Shown here piece after piece: positions 16,852 to 25,966 of a DNA stretch of 64,000 bases. A program made the translations under genes and the position numbers. Source of the stretch: Paenibacillus sp. AN1007 (GTDB lineage Bacteria; Bacillota; Bacilli; Paenibacillales; Paenibacillaceae); NCBI RefSeq assembly GCF_040702995.1, contig NZ_CP159992.1, positions 4,427,501 to 4,491,500 of the forward strand, read 5' to 3'. The number at the start of each line of letters is the position of its first letter. Position 1 is the stretch's first letter. The notes under the pieces were generated by a model. The model ran no database searches, had not been told where the DNA came from, and was given only the letters and a program-made list of their open reading frames with translations.

Positions 16852-16975
16852 CAGCGATCGAAAGAATGATCCGCATCCGGAACGGGCAGGTTTGCAGACA
16901 GTCCCCATGAGCAGTTACAGCAGACCTCTTTATAATCACAAGCATTTATAACGAGTCGAAGGAGATGGCATAATT

Positions 16976-17416
16976 GTGGAGCACGCTTTTGGTCCTTATA
17001 TGAAGCAGCTGCGAGAGCAGCAGGGATTCAGCATCAACCAGCTAGCCGAAGCAGCCGGAATAAGCAATTCCCAGATTTCACGTATTGAAAATGGTGTGCG
17101 CGGCGTACCCAAACCAGCGACCATCCGCAAAATTGCCGATGCCCTGGCTGTACCTTATACGGATATGATGAAACAGGCGGGATACATCGAAACAGGCAGT
17201 GAAGAAGCCTATCAGGATGTTCCGGAATGGGCTACGTACAAAGACCGGCGGGATTTCAAAAAAATGCTGGAAGATGAAGACGACCTGATGTTTGACGGCA
17301 TTCCGCTGGATGAAGAGGACAAGAAACGAATCAAGGACGTGCTGACAGGTTTGTTCTGGGAAGCAAAGCAGATGAACAAACGCAAAAAGCCAGACGAATC
17401 GGACCAGCGCCCATGA
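16976..17416 (+). CDS. Xre/ImmR-family repressor
   Basis: A 146-residue regulator. The N-terminal helix-turn-helix is clear: YMKQLREQQGFSINQLAEAA then ISNSQISRIENGVRGVPKPA. The C-terminal part is acidic (EDEDDLMFDGIPLDEEDKK), as in ImmR-like repressors that are cut by their partner protease. The start is GTG with GGAGAT upstream. The ImmA/IrrE protease gene follows 45 nt downstream, the ICEBs1/PBSX-type ImmR-ImmA pair. It probably keeps the phage-derived late genes silent. Confidence 0.88.
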   Translation: MEHAFGPYMKQLREQQGFSINQLAEAAGISNSQISRIENGVRGVPKPATIRKIADALAVPYTDMMKQAGYIETGSEEAYQDVPEWATYKDRRDFKKMLEDEDDLMFDGIPLDEEDKKRIKDVLTGLFWEAKQMNKRKKPDESDQRP

Positions 17417-17461
17417 GGCCAAGACGCGAGTTCAACTTACTGAAACTGCAGGTGAGATCAT

Positions 17462-17878
17462 ATGGATGACATCGTAACCAAGCTGATTCGAAAACACCGG
17501 ACCAATTGTCCGTTCAGCATTGCCCGTGCTGTAGGCATACAGATTCGTTTTGCCAATCTCGGCAGCTCTACCAAAGGGCTGTATTTCCGCAAACTTCGCC
17601 GCAGATTTATCGTGATACACAATGATTTACCGCCCGAATGGCAGCGATTTGTATGTGCGCATGAACTGGGTCATGACAGGCTGCACAAAGGCATTAACCG
17701 TTTCTTTCTGGAGGAGCATTCCTACTTCGCCCCAGGCAAGCTGGAGAGGCAGGCCAATCGATTTGCCATTCAATTGTTGACGGCCGGAATTGTTCCCGAG
17801 CGGGACGAATCCCTTGAGAAATTTTGTCTGCGCACCGGACTGCCGCGTGAAGCGCAGCATTTTTTTTACATGTTTTAA
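17462..17878 (+). CDS. ImmA/IrrE-family metallo-endopeptidase
   Basis: A 138-residue zinc protease. The active-site HExxH is visible in FVCAHELGHDRLHKGIN (about residue 63-79), with a downstream Glu in LERQANRFAIQLL as probable third ligand. Length is normal for ImmA. In ICEBs1 and phi105-like elements this protease cleaves the adjacent repressor after DNA damage, which derepresses the element. Here it directly follows the Xre-like repressor, so the same role is inferred. A GAACATATGTTC palindrome lies immediately after its stop codon. Confidence 0.88.
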   Translation: MDDIVTKLIRKHRTNCPFSIARAVGIQIRFANLGSSTKGLYFRKLRRRFIVIHNDLPPEWQRFVCAHELGHDRLHKGINRFFLEEHSYFAPGKLERQANRFAIQLLTAGIVPERDESLEKFCLRTGLPREAQHFFYMF

Positions 17879-17890
17879 GAACATATGTTC
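17879..17890. promoter_or_regulatory. LexA (DinR)-box-like palindrome
   Basis: GAACATATGTTC is a perfect palindrome matching the core of the Gram-positive SOS box (GAAC-N4-GTTC). It lies 165 bp before the 5'-nucleotidase start and directly after the ImmA-like stop. A chance occurrence cannot be excluded. Confidence 0.35.
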
Positions 17891-18054
17891 CTTAATAACA
17901 CTTTGGCTGTATGTTCAAACAGCAGATTAACATGTCACTTTCAGGTTACTTATTTTTACGTAAATCACGAGATTTCCTTAGGGTAGTCTGTTAAAATACT
18001 ACGTGAGCTGTGTAAACGCTCTAATAGATTACTATTTTGGGAGGTATCGGATTC

Positions 18055-19878
18055 ATGAAAAACTGGAAACACATTGTTTCACTTCTGCTAACGGTTTGCT
18101 TACTGTTCAGCAGTGTAGGCATTGCGGCAGCAGCAGATTCCGCTCCAGGCACAGGCAAACATATTACGATCCTACATACGAATGACATGCATGCTCGTGC
18201 AGTTGAGCAATCCCCTGCCATGGGGTTCGCCAAAACTGCGGGCATCGTGGACAACTATCGCAGTAAAAATCCAAACACGCTCCTGCTGGATGCAGGCGAT
18301 GCCGTACACGGCACCACTTTTGCCACACTTGTCAGAGGTGAGAGCATTGCAAAGGTCATGAACGAAATCGGCTATCAAGCGATGGTACCCGGTAACCATG
18401 AGTTCAACTATGGCTCCGATCGTCTCGTTGAACTGGCAAACATGATGAACTTCCCTATGCTCAGCGCGAATGTGAAGAAAAAAGATGGAACTCGTCTCTT
18501 CGAGCCGTACCTTATTAAAGAAGTAGATGGTGTGAAGGTCGGAATTATCGCCCTGACCACTCCGGAAACGATGTACAAAACAAATCCTAAAAATGTAGAA
18601 GGTTTGCAGATAACAGATCCTTCCGCTGAAGCCAAAACACTTGTGAATGAAATTCGCGGTAAAGTGGATGTTGTCGTGGTGCTTGGACACCTTGGACAAG
18701 ATGCTTCCAGTACCGATACCAGCTTCAAAGTTGTCAAAGAGGTGCCCGGCATCGATGTTTTCATTGATGGACATAGTCATACGGTACTGAAGGACGGCCT
18801 TGTATCAGATCACGGCACATTGATCGCAAGTGCAGGTGAATACACGAACTATGTGGGTGTCATTGATCTGTGGGTAGACGGCGGCAAAGTTACGAAGAAA
18901 ACGGCAGCGTTAATCGACGAAACCAAAGCCAAAGAAATCAAACCAAACGAGAAGGTTGCAGCTCTCGTAAGCTCCATTCAAAAAGAACAAGAACCCATCC
19001 TGAAAGAAGAAGTAGCGAATACCGCTGTTCTGCTGGATGGTAAACGTGAACAAGTACGTGCAGGCGAAACCAACCTGGGCGATCTGCTGGCGGATGCAAT
19101 CCGTGATGTCAGCAAAGCCGATATCGCTTTGACCAACGGCGGCGGAATCCGTTCTTCGATTGAAAAAGGCATCGTGACCAAAGGTGATGTTATTACGGTT
19201 CTTCCTTTTGGAAATCAAGTGGTGACCCTTGATGTAAAAGGCTCCGATGTCCTTGCAGCATTGGAAAACGGTGTGGGTTCTTACCCTGAACCAAGCGGTG
19301 GATTCCCGCAGGTGTCCGGAATCACATTCAAAATTGATGCTGCGGCTCCAGAAGGCAGTCGTGTGCACTCCGTTATGATTGGTGATAAAGCTCTTGACCC
19401 GGCAGCAACCTATACACTGGCAACTAATGATTTTACAGCTGTCGGCGGTGATGAGTACACGATGTTTGCCAAATATCCGACAACCGGGATGTACGGTGCG
19501 CTGGATGAAGCGTTGATCAACTACATGCAGAAGCTTGGCGCAGTGGATATGCAAACCGATGGCCGCATCAGCGAAGGCGACAAATCCGCTGCCCAGCCGG
19601 AAGAAACACCAATAACTGAAATTCCAGCTCCTGTTCCAACACCTGAACCAACGAAACCTCAACCAGAGAAACCAAAACCCGAGAAACCTGTTAAGCCAGC
19701 ACCAGATAAACCAACTCCAGCCCCTGCTAAACTGCATATTGTAAAATCAGGAGAATCTCTCTACTCGATCTCCAAACAATATGGAACAACTTGGCAGGCA
19801 CTGCAGAAGCTGAATAAAATCAAAAATCCACACCGAATCTATCCAGGTCAAACTTTGAAATTGCCAGCTGCTTCTTAA
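18055..19878 (+). CDS. Secreted 5'-nucleotidase/metallophosphatase with LysM
   Basis: A 607-residue exported enzyme of the UshA/YfkN family. The signal peptide is residues 1-27 (IVSLLLTVCLLFSSVGIAAA). The metallophosphatase domain has ITILHTNDMHAR, LLLDAGDAVHG, MVPGNHEFNYG, VVVLGHLGQD and FIDGHSHTVL, giving the two-metal site. The C-terminal 5'-nucleotidase domain has LTNGGGIRSSIEKG and ATNDFTAVGGDEYTMF. A Pro/Lys-rich linker then leads to a LysM domain (HIVKSGESLYSISKQYGTTW), which should anchor the enzyme in the wall. It likely releases phosphate and nucleosides from extracellular nucleotides. GGGAGG precedes the ATG. Confidence 0.93.
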   Translation: MKNWKHIVSLLLTVCLLFSSVGIAAAADSAPGTGKHITILHTNDMHARAVEQSPAMGFAKTAGIVDNYRSKNPNTLLLDAGDAVHGTTFATLVRGESIAKVMNEIGYQAMVPGNHEFNYGSDRLVELANMMNFPMLSANVKKKDGTRLFEPYLIKEVDGVKVGIIALTTPETMYKTNPKNVEGLQITDPSAEAKTLVNEIRGKVDVVVVLGHLGQDASSTDTSFKVVKEVPGIDVFIDGHSHTVLKDGLVSDHGTLIASAGEYTNYVGVIDLWVDGGKVTKKTAALIDETKAKEIKPNEKVAALVSSIQKEQEPILKEEVANTAVLLDGKREQVRAGETNLGDLLADAIRDVSKADIALTNGGGIRSSIEKGIVTKGDVITVLPFGNQVVTLDVKGSDVLAALENGVGSYPEPSGGFPQVSGITFKIDAAAPEGSRVHSVMIGDKALDPAATYTLATNDFTAVGGDEYTMFAKYPTTGMYGALDEALINYMQKLGAVDMQTDGRISEGDKSAAQPEETPITEIPAPVPTPEPTKPQPEKPKPEKPVKPAPDKPTPAPAKLHIVKSGESLYSISKQYGTTWQALQKLNKIKNPHRIYPGQTLKLPAAS

Positions 19879-19903
19879 TTCAAGCCACTTCAACTGAACG
19901 AGA

Positions 19904-19955
19904 AAAGGGAGTCCTTACCAGAAAAAACTGGCCGAGGGACTCCCTTTCGTTTCGT
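19904..19955 (+). terminator. Intrinsic terminator after 5'-nucleotidase
   Basis: An 11-bp stem (AAAGGGAGTCC / GGACTCCCTTT) with a long loop, followed by a short T-rich tail. Confidence 0.7.
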
Positions 19956-20456
19956 TCATGTTGTGTAGAACAGCGGTGGTAGTATCGTGGTAACATCGAT
20001 TCTGCAGCGCAGGCCGTCCAGATTGCAGACAAACTCAAAAATAAATCTCCTGCAACCAGCTTGCGTCTCGAATCATGACGTTTCCAACATGCTGAACTAG
20101 AACAGATTGGACTTCAATATCCGTATCTATGCGATTTGTCGTACAGATGAGGTATATCAGCTTTTAAGCAAGCTTTGCATACTTACACCAAAAATGTATC
20201 AAACAGTCAATCCGGTCCCTGCTTTATGAGCAAAAAGATGAACTAACCTATTCTTTCAGTTCGGTTGTAGTCGCTTGGTCTGATAATGTTCTGAAAATAC
20301 ACCCTTTTCTACTTCTGGAGTCCTCATTTTCTGGATAACCCCATGCGTATACAGCTGCTGTATAACAGTCGACATCATATTCAGTCCTATTATATATATC
20401 AATGTTATCTTTCAGGCCATACCACTGTTCCGCACTTCTCTCACGCCGTATACAAA
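19956..20456. other. Gene-free stretch
   Basis: About 500 bp with no credible gene on either strand. Short frames such as VVVAWSDNVLKIHPFLLLES near 20260 look protein-like but lack starts, and may be remnants of decayed genes. Confidence 0.5.
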
Positions 20457-22193
20457 CTAAACTCGCCGGATTTGATCCGTGACATATTGAACCGCTTCCT
20501 GTGCTGTCATATGGACACGCTTCGTTTCACCTGAAGAAGCCAGTATATGAGATCCCAGCTCAACCTGCGCTTCAGCAGCACCTCTGCCGACGACAATATG
20601 TATCGGCAGTCCGATTAACTCGGCATCCTTGAATTTTACGCCCGGGCGTTCGTCCCGATCATCAACCAGCACGCGGAAACCGTAATCCAGCAGCTGCTGT
20701 TCGAGTTCAAGAACAAGCTTCTGCTGATGCTCATCCTTCCAGCTTACCGGAATGAGATGCACATCATAAGGCGCAGTCGATACAGGCCACTGAATGCCCT
20801 GCTCTGTCGCGTGCTGTTCAGCGATCGCTGCCATCAAACGGGATACACCTATGCCATAACATCCCATTACAGGTGCACATTGCCGGCCATTCCGGTCCAG
20901 GAAAGAGGCTCCCATGGCGTCACTGTACTTCGTGCCCAATTTGAAAATGTGCCCGACCTCAATTCCTTTAGTGAATACAAGCGGTTCACCACAAGAGTCA
21001 CAGCAATCCCCTGCAGCAGCAAAGCGGATGCGTTCGACTTGATTCAGAGCAAAATCGACGCCTGGACGTACGCCTGATAAATGCATGCCAACTTCATTAG
21101 CTCCGGTTACTGCCTGTTTCATAGCAGCCACATCCGCATCCACAACCATTCGTAGTCCAAGTCCTACAGGGCCGAGGTAACCAACGGCGAGATTGGGATG
21201 TGAGGCAATCGATGCATCATCGGCCAAAACCAGCTCTTCTGCTCCAAGTGCCTGCTTCAGGGCGATGTCATTTATTTCATGATCCCCGCGAACAAGCGCT
21301 GCAGTAAGCTGACCATCAGCGAGATAGAGCAGTGTCTTGATCATGGTCTCTGCCTTTTGACCGAGGAATGAACTTAATTCCGCAATCGTGCGAACATCTG
21401 GTGTCGCGATGCGCTGCACTCCCGCATGAACACCTGCTTCTTGCTCTTCCGTAAGGGCTGCGGACCAGGCTGGTCGATAAGCCGCTTTCTCCAGATTTGC
21501 AGCGTAACCACAATGTTTACACGTCACAATGGTATCCTCACCTACATCGGCCAAAGCCATGAACTCATGTGTTTCCCCTTGTCCGCCAATCGTTCCCGCA
21601 TCCGCCTCCACCCGGATGTATTCCAATCCGCAGCGTTCCAGTATACGGCAGTACGCTGTATTCATGGCTTGATAGGTTCGGTCCAGTTCATTCCAATCCG
21701 CTGCAAAGGAATAGGCATCCTTCATGATAAACTCTCGCCCGCGCAGCAGACCAAAACGCGGCCGGCGTTCATCCCTGAACTTGGTGCCGATCTGATATAC
21801 CGTAAATGGCAGCTTACGGTACGAGTTGATCTCGTCACGAGCTAAAGCTGTAACCACTTCCTCATGGGTTGGTCCAAGTGCAAACTCCCTTGAATGCCGG
21901 TCCTTCAGACGCATGAGCTCCGGGCCGTACTGTGTGTATCTGCCAGACTCCTCCCACAATTCGGCGGGCTGCATAATAGGGAGCAGCACCTCCTGACATC
22001 CTGCGCGGTCCATTTCTTCCCGAACGATCCGTTCCACGTTCAGAAGCACACGCCGTCCGAGCGGTAGATAACTGTATACACCGGCTGCCAATTGGCGAAT
22101 CATGCCCGATCGCAGCAGCCAGCGGTGCCCTGCCGCATCAGCCTCTGCAGGTGCTTCACGTAACGTTGGAATAAACATTTCACTTTGGCGCAT
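20457..22193 (-). CDS. proS: Prolyl-tRNA synthetase
   Basis: A 578-residue class II synthetase that charges tRNA-Pro. It begins MRQSEMFIPTLREAPAEADA. Class II motif 2 is seen around FRDERRPRFGLLRGREFIMK, motif 3 near CYGIGVSRLMAAIAEQ, and the anticodon-binding domain at the C-terminus. Length and the middle segment (about residues 225-405, with YLADGQLTAALVRGDHEIND) show the bacterial form with an editing domain. The ATG at 22193 has GAGGAG upstream; 12 extra codons upstream are leader. A T-box leader and a good promoter precede it, so it is induced by uncharged tRNA-Pro. Confidence 0.97.
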   Translation of the reverse strand: MRQSEMFIPTLREAPAEADAAGHRWLLRSGMIRQLAAGVYSYLPLGRRVLLNVERIVREEMDRAGCQEVLLPIMQPAELWEESGRYTQYGPELMRLKDRHSREFALGPTHEEVVTALARDEINSYRKLPFTVYQIGTKFRDERRPRFGLLRGREFIMKDAYSFAADWNELDRTYQAMNTAYCRILERCGLEYIRVEADAGTIGGQGETHEFMALADVGEDTIVTCKHCGYAANLEKAAYRPAWSAALTEEQEAGVHAGVQRIATPDVRTIAELSSFLGQKAETMIKTLLYLADGQLTAALVRGDHEINDIALKQALGAEELVLADDASIASHPNLAVGYLGPVGLGLRMVVDADVAAMKQAVTGANEVGMHLSGVRPGVDFALNQVERIRFAAAGDCCDSCGEPLVFTKGIEVGHIFKLGTKYSDAMGASFLDRNGRQCAPVMGCYGIGVSRLMAAIAEQHATEQGIQWPVSTAPYDVHLIPVSWKDEHQQKLVLELEQQLLDYGFRVLVDDRDERPGVKFKDAELIGLPIHIVVGRGAAEAQVELGSHILASSGETKRVHMTAQEAVQYVTDQIRRV

Positions 22194-22249
22194 CTCTATA
22201 CACTCCTCGTTTCGTCTGATTGCAATCATGTGAAAATATCAGTCCTTAA

Positions 22250-22543
22250 ACAGCAAAAAGACACATTCATCAAGGGACGAATGTGTCGTGGTACCACCCT
22301 TATTTAACTGCACACGATCCGTAAACGCGTAAAATTACACAGGTTCCGGCTGCAGTCCTATGAGGCATAACGGGCCCTTCCGGCGCAGGCTGCATCCCTT
22401 ATTCTGCAAAGGCATTCTCCTGCGCAGCTGGCGAGGTAGGAATTATGCAGCAGCAGCAGGAATGTTGCACCGATCCATTCCCTCTCTGTTGAAGCCAGCT
22501 TACATAATTATGTCCTCGATATACGCTGTTCTCATTTTTGATC
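22250..22543 (-). ncRNA. T-box leader of proS
   Basis: On the minus strand the T-box core AAGGGTGGTACCACG lies at 22301-22287. The competing terminator (GACACATTC / GAATGTGTC then TTTTT) is at 22287-22255. The discriminator-facing base after TGG is T, fitting tRNA-Pro with A73. The upstream 200 nt would form stem I, and a CCT in the sequence AATTCCTACC is a candidate proline specifier, not proven. Confidence 0.9.
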
Positions 22544-22572
22544 ACATTAGAACATTTACAAGCACTTGTCAA
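22544..22572 (-). promoter_or_regulatory. Promoter of T-box-proS
   Basis: TTGACA (22572-22567), 17-bp spacer, TAATGT (22549-22544) on the minus strand. Nearly consensus vegetative promoter. Confidence 0.75.
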
Positions 22573-22726
22573 CAAATCATGTTCTTAACAATCCTTAAAA
22601 CAATTCCATAACAATGGCTGACATGGCTCAACGTTCACTGTAAAATAGAGAAATGAAATAACATTTCAGGATCGAAAATACAGATCCCGAATGAAACTTG
22701 TACTCTTCATAAAAGGAGTTTATCTT

Positions 22727-23401
22727 ATGCCATATATTATATATGATCTTGAATTCACAGTAAGCCGCAATACGCGCTATTCTTCTGAAATTATTGATAT
22801 CGGTGCCGTCAAAGTGAACGAGGACCCTGCGGCTGGCCTTGTAGTCACTGATACCTTCCATACGTATGTCCGCCCTTCGAATAAATCTGTCCTGTCCACC
22901 GACACGGTACAGTTCACAGGCATTACCCAAAAAGACATTGACGCTGCCCCATTGTTTCCGGCCGCGCTCAGTCAGTTTATCGACTGGATGGGCACCGAAC
23001 CTTATTATATGTGCTCATGGGGACCGGACGACCGCAGTAAGCTCATCTCCCATTGCCGTACACACCAGCTCGATGTATCCTGGATCACCAATCATAATGA
23101 CCTGCAGCAGCAGTGGTCACGGGCCATGCGCAAAGAAGGAAAGTTCCGGCAGCTCGGGCTTGCCCAAGCTCTTGAACTCTGTGGAATCGAGTTTGATGGT
23201 ACACAGCACCGTGCTCTGGATGATGCCATTAATACGGCCAAAGTGTTTATCCATCAGTTTGATCAGTTCAAGCTGGAAAACAACTGTGCAGCCGATGATG
23301 AAGGCACAGCCTCCAAAGTGGTTTATTCGAGCGCTGCCGATGATGAAGAAAAAGAATCACCATTTGGCAATCTGGCCGATCTGTTCAAAGGCAAGGTTTA
23401 G
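22727..23401 (+). CDS. DEDDh 3'-5' exonuclease, KapD-like
   Basis: A 224-residue exonuclease of the DnaQ/ERI-1 type. Catalytic acidic residues: ExoI in YIIYDLEFTVSR with Glu, ExoII around MCSWGPDDRSKLI, ExoIII in QHRALDDAINTAKVFI (His-Asp of DEDDh). It also has EIIDIGAVKVNED and DTVQFTGITQKDIDA, typical of this group. It resembles Bacillus KapD, an inhibitor of the KinA pathway to sporulation, though that role is only suggested. The ATG has AAGGAG 9 nt upstream. The C-terminal 30 residues are acidic and unconserved. Confidence 0.85.
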   Translation: MPYIIYDLEFTVSRNTRYSSEIIDIGAVKVNEDPAAGLVVTDTFHTYVRPSNKSVLSTDTVQFTGITQKDIDAAPLFPAALSQFIDWMGTEPYYMCSWGPDDRSKLISHCRTHQLDVSWITNHNDLQQQWSRAMRKEGKFRQLGLAQALELCGIEFDGTQHRALDDAINTAKVFIHQFDQFKLENNCAADDEGTASKVVYSSAADDEEKESPFGNLADLFKGKV

Positions 23402-23428
23402 TGCGGCCTAGGGAACCATATATTCCGA

Positions 23429-24400
23429 TTATCTTTGGTTGTATACCTGCTGCCAGCGTTCCAGTCGTTCCTGCATGAGGACTCGGCAGTGCTCCGGTTC
23501 GAGAATTTCAGCCTCTGGTCCATACTTGGATATCCATGCGAGCATTTCCTCAATATCACTAAATGCAGCTTCAAACAGCAGGGTTCCTTCGGGCTCTATG
23601 GTTAGAATGGGACGTACAAAAAAGCTTTCCTGCATTACACGTTCGACGACAAGGGAAGAAAATCGGATTTTAACAGCGTCTCCCTCCGTGATCCCTTTCG
23701 TAATCCAGGGAGCACGGAAATAAGACTGGATCAAATAATCATTTTTGCGGAAGGTACGCGGCATCATTCGTAAGTCATGCATTCGGTTTACCTGGAATGT
23801 CTTCATTCTTTCGGACAGGTGACAATAGGCTAACAGATCAAATTGATATTCCCGAGGAATCAGACAGTAAGGATCAATCCGAATCTCTCTCATCTCTCCA
23901 TGATACAGATAATTCCCTTCAATGCTGTTTTGCGAAATTCCGGCTTGAAGCAGCGTAAGAAGGGAATGATTCGGTTCATGTCCGTCATTTTTCTGCCAGG
24001 CAGCTGCTCCTTCTTTGAACATTTCTCTGATCTGCTCAGACCATTCCACCCGCTCGGTCTTGTTTTTCTGACTTGATGCTACCACCTTCTCATAGGCACT
24101 CTCAAAAGCTGGCTTTAACAGTGGACGTATATGTTCCATAACGTCGGCAAGATGCATGAAAGCTTGCGCTTCCTCGTCAGTCCAATTGAGCGGATACATG
24201 GCAAAATGGCTGATAAACATGTACCCTCTTCCATGTCCCATGTTAGCGATCGGAATATGCATTGCGCTGAGGGCCTCCATGTCGCGGTATATCGTCCTTT
24301 CCGTCGTCTCGCATCGCTCGGCAAGCTCCCGGGCAAGAATGCCTGGCTTGGCTTGTACCAGCGTAATAATGCGCATTAATCGGATTAGTCGGTCTGTCAT
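23429..24400 (-). CDS. HTH-WYL transcriptional regulator (YafY/DeoR type)
   Basis: A 323-residue regulator. The N-terminal helix-turn-helix (LAERCETTERTIYRDMEALS) is of the HTH_11 type, and a WYL domain spans about residues 140-235 (RIDPYCLIPREYQFDLLAYC, then MKTFQVNRMHDLRM). A C-terminal WCX region follows. WYL domains sense ligands or nucleic acids. The ATG at 24400 has GGAGGG 8 nt upstream; the longest frame begins 36 codons earlier without a site. It converges with the KapD-like gene. Its target is not evident from the neighbours. Confidence 0.88.
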   Translation of the reverse strand: MTDRLIRLMRIITLVQAKPGILARELAERCETTERTIYRDMEALSAMHIPIANMGHGRGYMFISHFAMYPLNWTDEEAQAFMHLADVMEHIRPLLKPAFESAYEKVVASSQKNKTERVEWSEQIREMFKEGAAAWQKNDGHEPNHSLLTLLQAGISQNSIEGNYLYHGEMREIRIDPYCLIPREYQFDLLAYCHLSERMKTFQVNRMHDLRMMPRTFRKNDYLIQSYFRAPWITKGITEGDAVKIRFSSLVVERVMQESFFVRPILTIEPEGTLLFEAAFSDIEEMLAWISKYGPEAEILEPEHCRVLMQERLERWQQVYNQR

Positions 24401-24556
24401 TTTGCCGGGCCCTCCATGATGTTGTTTCAATTCGTGTGATACAGCTCCATCCTCGACTGAGATAGTATTGATATATACATTCGACTTATTGTTTGACTTC
24501 ACCTTCAAAAAATATGTAAACTCGTCCTCTTAAAACTGCACTCATTCGACTCCGTT

Positions 24557-25339
24557 TTATTCACCTAACACTGCACTTTCACGATTTCTGTAACCGGTTG
24601 TAAATGTAATCCCATAGTGATAACGAAGCTTCTCAACCATTTCAGCTTCTGTGTAATAATCCAGATCCTGTTTGCGTGCAGCTTCGATCAGCAGTGCATC
24701 TGCATGACGGCGCAGCAGGTCACTGCCCTCCTCGATCCGGCCTCGTTCATAGGCACGCAGCGCTTGTTTAAGAAGTGGTACCGTTTCGTTCAGCTTTATC
24801 GTCTTCTCTACTTTTGGGTCCTCTGGCTGCCGAAGCATGCCCAGATGACTTGTGTACTGAATGTAGAGCTGTTCCCTGCGGAGAAGTACACGCTGGCTCT
24901 GCTTCAGTTTGCGTGTGCTCCAATAGGCAGAACATACAGCAGCTTTACCAGAGACATGAGGGCCCACGGAGAATTCCAGCAGGATCTGCTTACTCTCTCC
25001 TTTGTAAACGTCACCAAGCCTGAGTACCCAACCTATATCCGTTTCTTTGGACCGGCAGCCATAGATGCCTTTAAGTTGAACTCCATGTTCCGGTTTGAGC
25101 AAGAGCTCTAAATCTCTCGACAAAATTTTGGGTGCTATTTTCCTAAGTCTTTTGGCAGGGGCTCCGTAACGCCACTCTATCATCATATATACGGGATCGG
25201 CTCCCCCTGTCGGTATGGCCTCTTTATTCCACGAATAAGATACTTCAAAGACTGAGTTCACTGGTAGTCTCTCCCCCGATTTATGTGTATTATCTTCTAA
25301 GTTATCAGGGTGAATGGACACTATATTGTCACGGAACAT
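24557..25339 (-). pseudogene. C-terminal remnant of a VWA-domain protein (possible)
   Basis: 260 codons that resemble only the region downstream of the von Willebrand A domain in bacterial VWA proteins: a beta-rich block (LLLKPEHGVQLKGIYGCRS, then IGWVLRLGDVYKGESKQILL) followed by a helical tail (EKTIKLNETVPLLKQALRAY). No VWA domain with a MIDAS motif is found upstream in any frame. An in-frame stop lies just before the first ATG, and no ribosome binding site precedes it. I infer 5' truncation, but a short stand-alone protein is possible. Confidence 0.5.
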
Positions 25340-25468
25340 ACGTTCTCATTACTTTTTTCCATTATATTAGTTTTATCTCCCTTGATCCGCCTAGAAGCGA
25401 CAATAAACGACGAAAAAGCCTGGCTGTTAGCCAAGCTTTCCCCGCTCTTCTCTATGACAAGTCCCAAC

Positions 25469-25636
25469 TTATACGGCAGAATGATCAATCTCCATTTTGT
25501 GCATGTATTGGGTACTGTCCGTTTCAGCAACAGGTGCATAAGTTACACTGTCAATAATCAGTTTGCGTCCGACTGGCTCGCCATTTACGGTAATCATAAT
25601 TGTCTTCGTTGCTGTGGTCTGGTTGGATACGTACAT
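25469..25636 (-). CDS. Small unknown protein (55 aa)
   Basis: A 55-codon gene with a good ribosome binding site (AGGAG, 9 nt before ATG). It reads MYVSNQTTATKTIMITVNGE at the start, then RKLIIDSVTYAPVAETDS, and ends MEIDHSAV. The ITVNGEPV...LIIDSVTYAPV pattern recalls the first strands of copper-amine-oxidase-N-like surface domains, but it is too short to be sure. No signal peptide. It lies upstream of the VWA remnant on the same strand. Confidence 0.5.
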   Translation of the reverse strand: MYVSNQTTATKTIMITVNGEPVGRKLIIDSVTYAPVAETDSTQYMHKMEIDHSAV

Positions 25637-25966
25637 ATTATTCTACTCCTTCGTTTCACGATATTTATTTCAATCGAATGTATTGGGTTAAGGCATTATA
25701 TTGCATATTTGTGAACAGGATATACGCGGAACGGAAGTCCAAGATTATGTTTTGCTCTGTTCAAGGTGCAGCTATCCTTGTATTACCCGATGATTTTTAC
25801 AATTAAACATTTGTTTTTACCATCTTTTCGAGTGATTTCGGGTAATAAAACATCATCATCTTGAACCCATTCTCCCGATTATGACGTATAATGTAAGAGC
25901 CGTAATTCAACAAAAGACGACGAATTCGGCAATGAATTAATCTTACCGAAGAAAGAGGTGTACCTT
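25637..25966. other. Divergent intergenic region
   Basis: About 330 bp without a gene. A TATAAT at 25887-25892 is a candidate -10 element for the coiled-coil membrane gene to the right. Confidence 0.5.

Larger units (their letters stand above)
16300..16975. other. Divergent control region between ArpU-like and Xre-like genes
   Basis: About 675 bp. The left half is AT-rich and contains a direct repeat of TTGTTCGTAT with 11-bp period. The right half contains a palindromic repeat element (16783-16851). A 73-codon frame at 16689-16910 crosses that repeat, has no ribosome binding site and is not credited as a gene. Confidence 0.6.

Noticed and set aside
16689..16910. 73-codon plus-strand ORF between arpU-like and repressor genes
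   Set aside because: No ribosome binding site, and it runs through a palindromic repeat; the coding potential is incidental.
19956..20456. Possible decayed gene fragments
   Set aside because: Short protein-like stretches in shifting frames, but none long enough to name a parent family.
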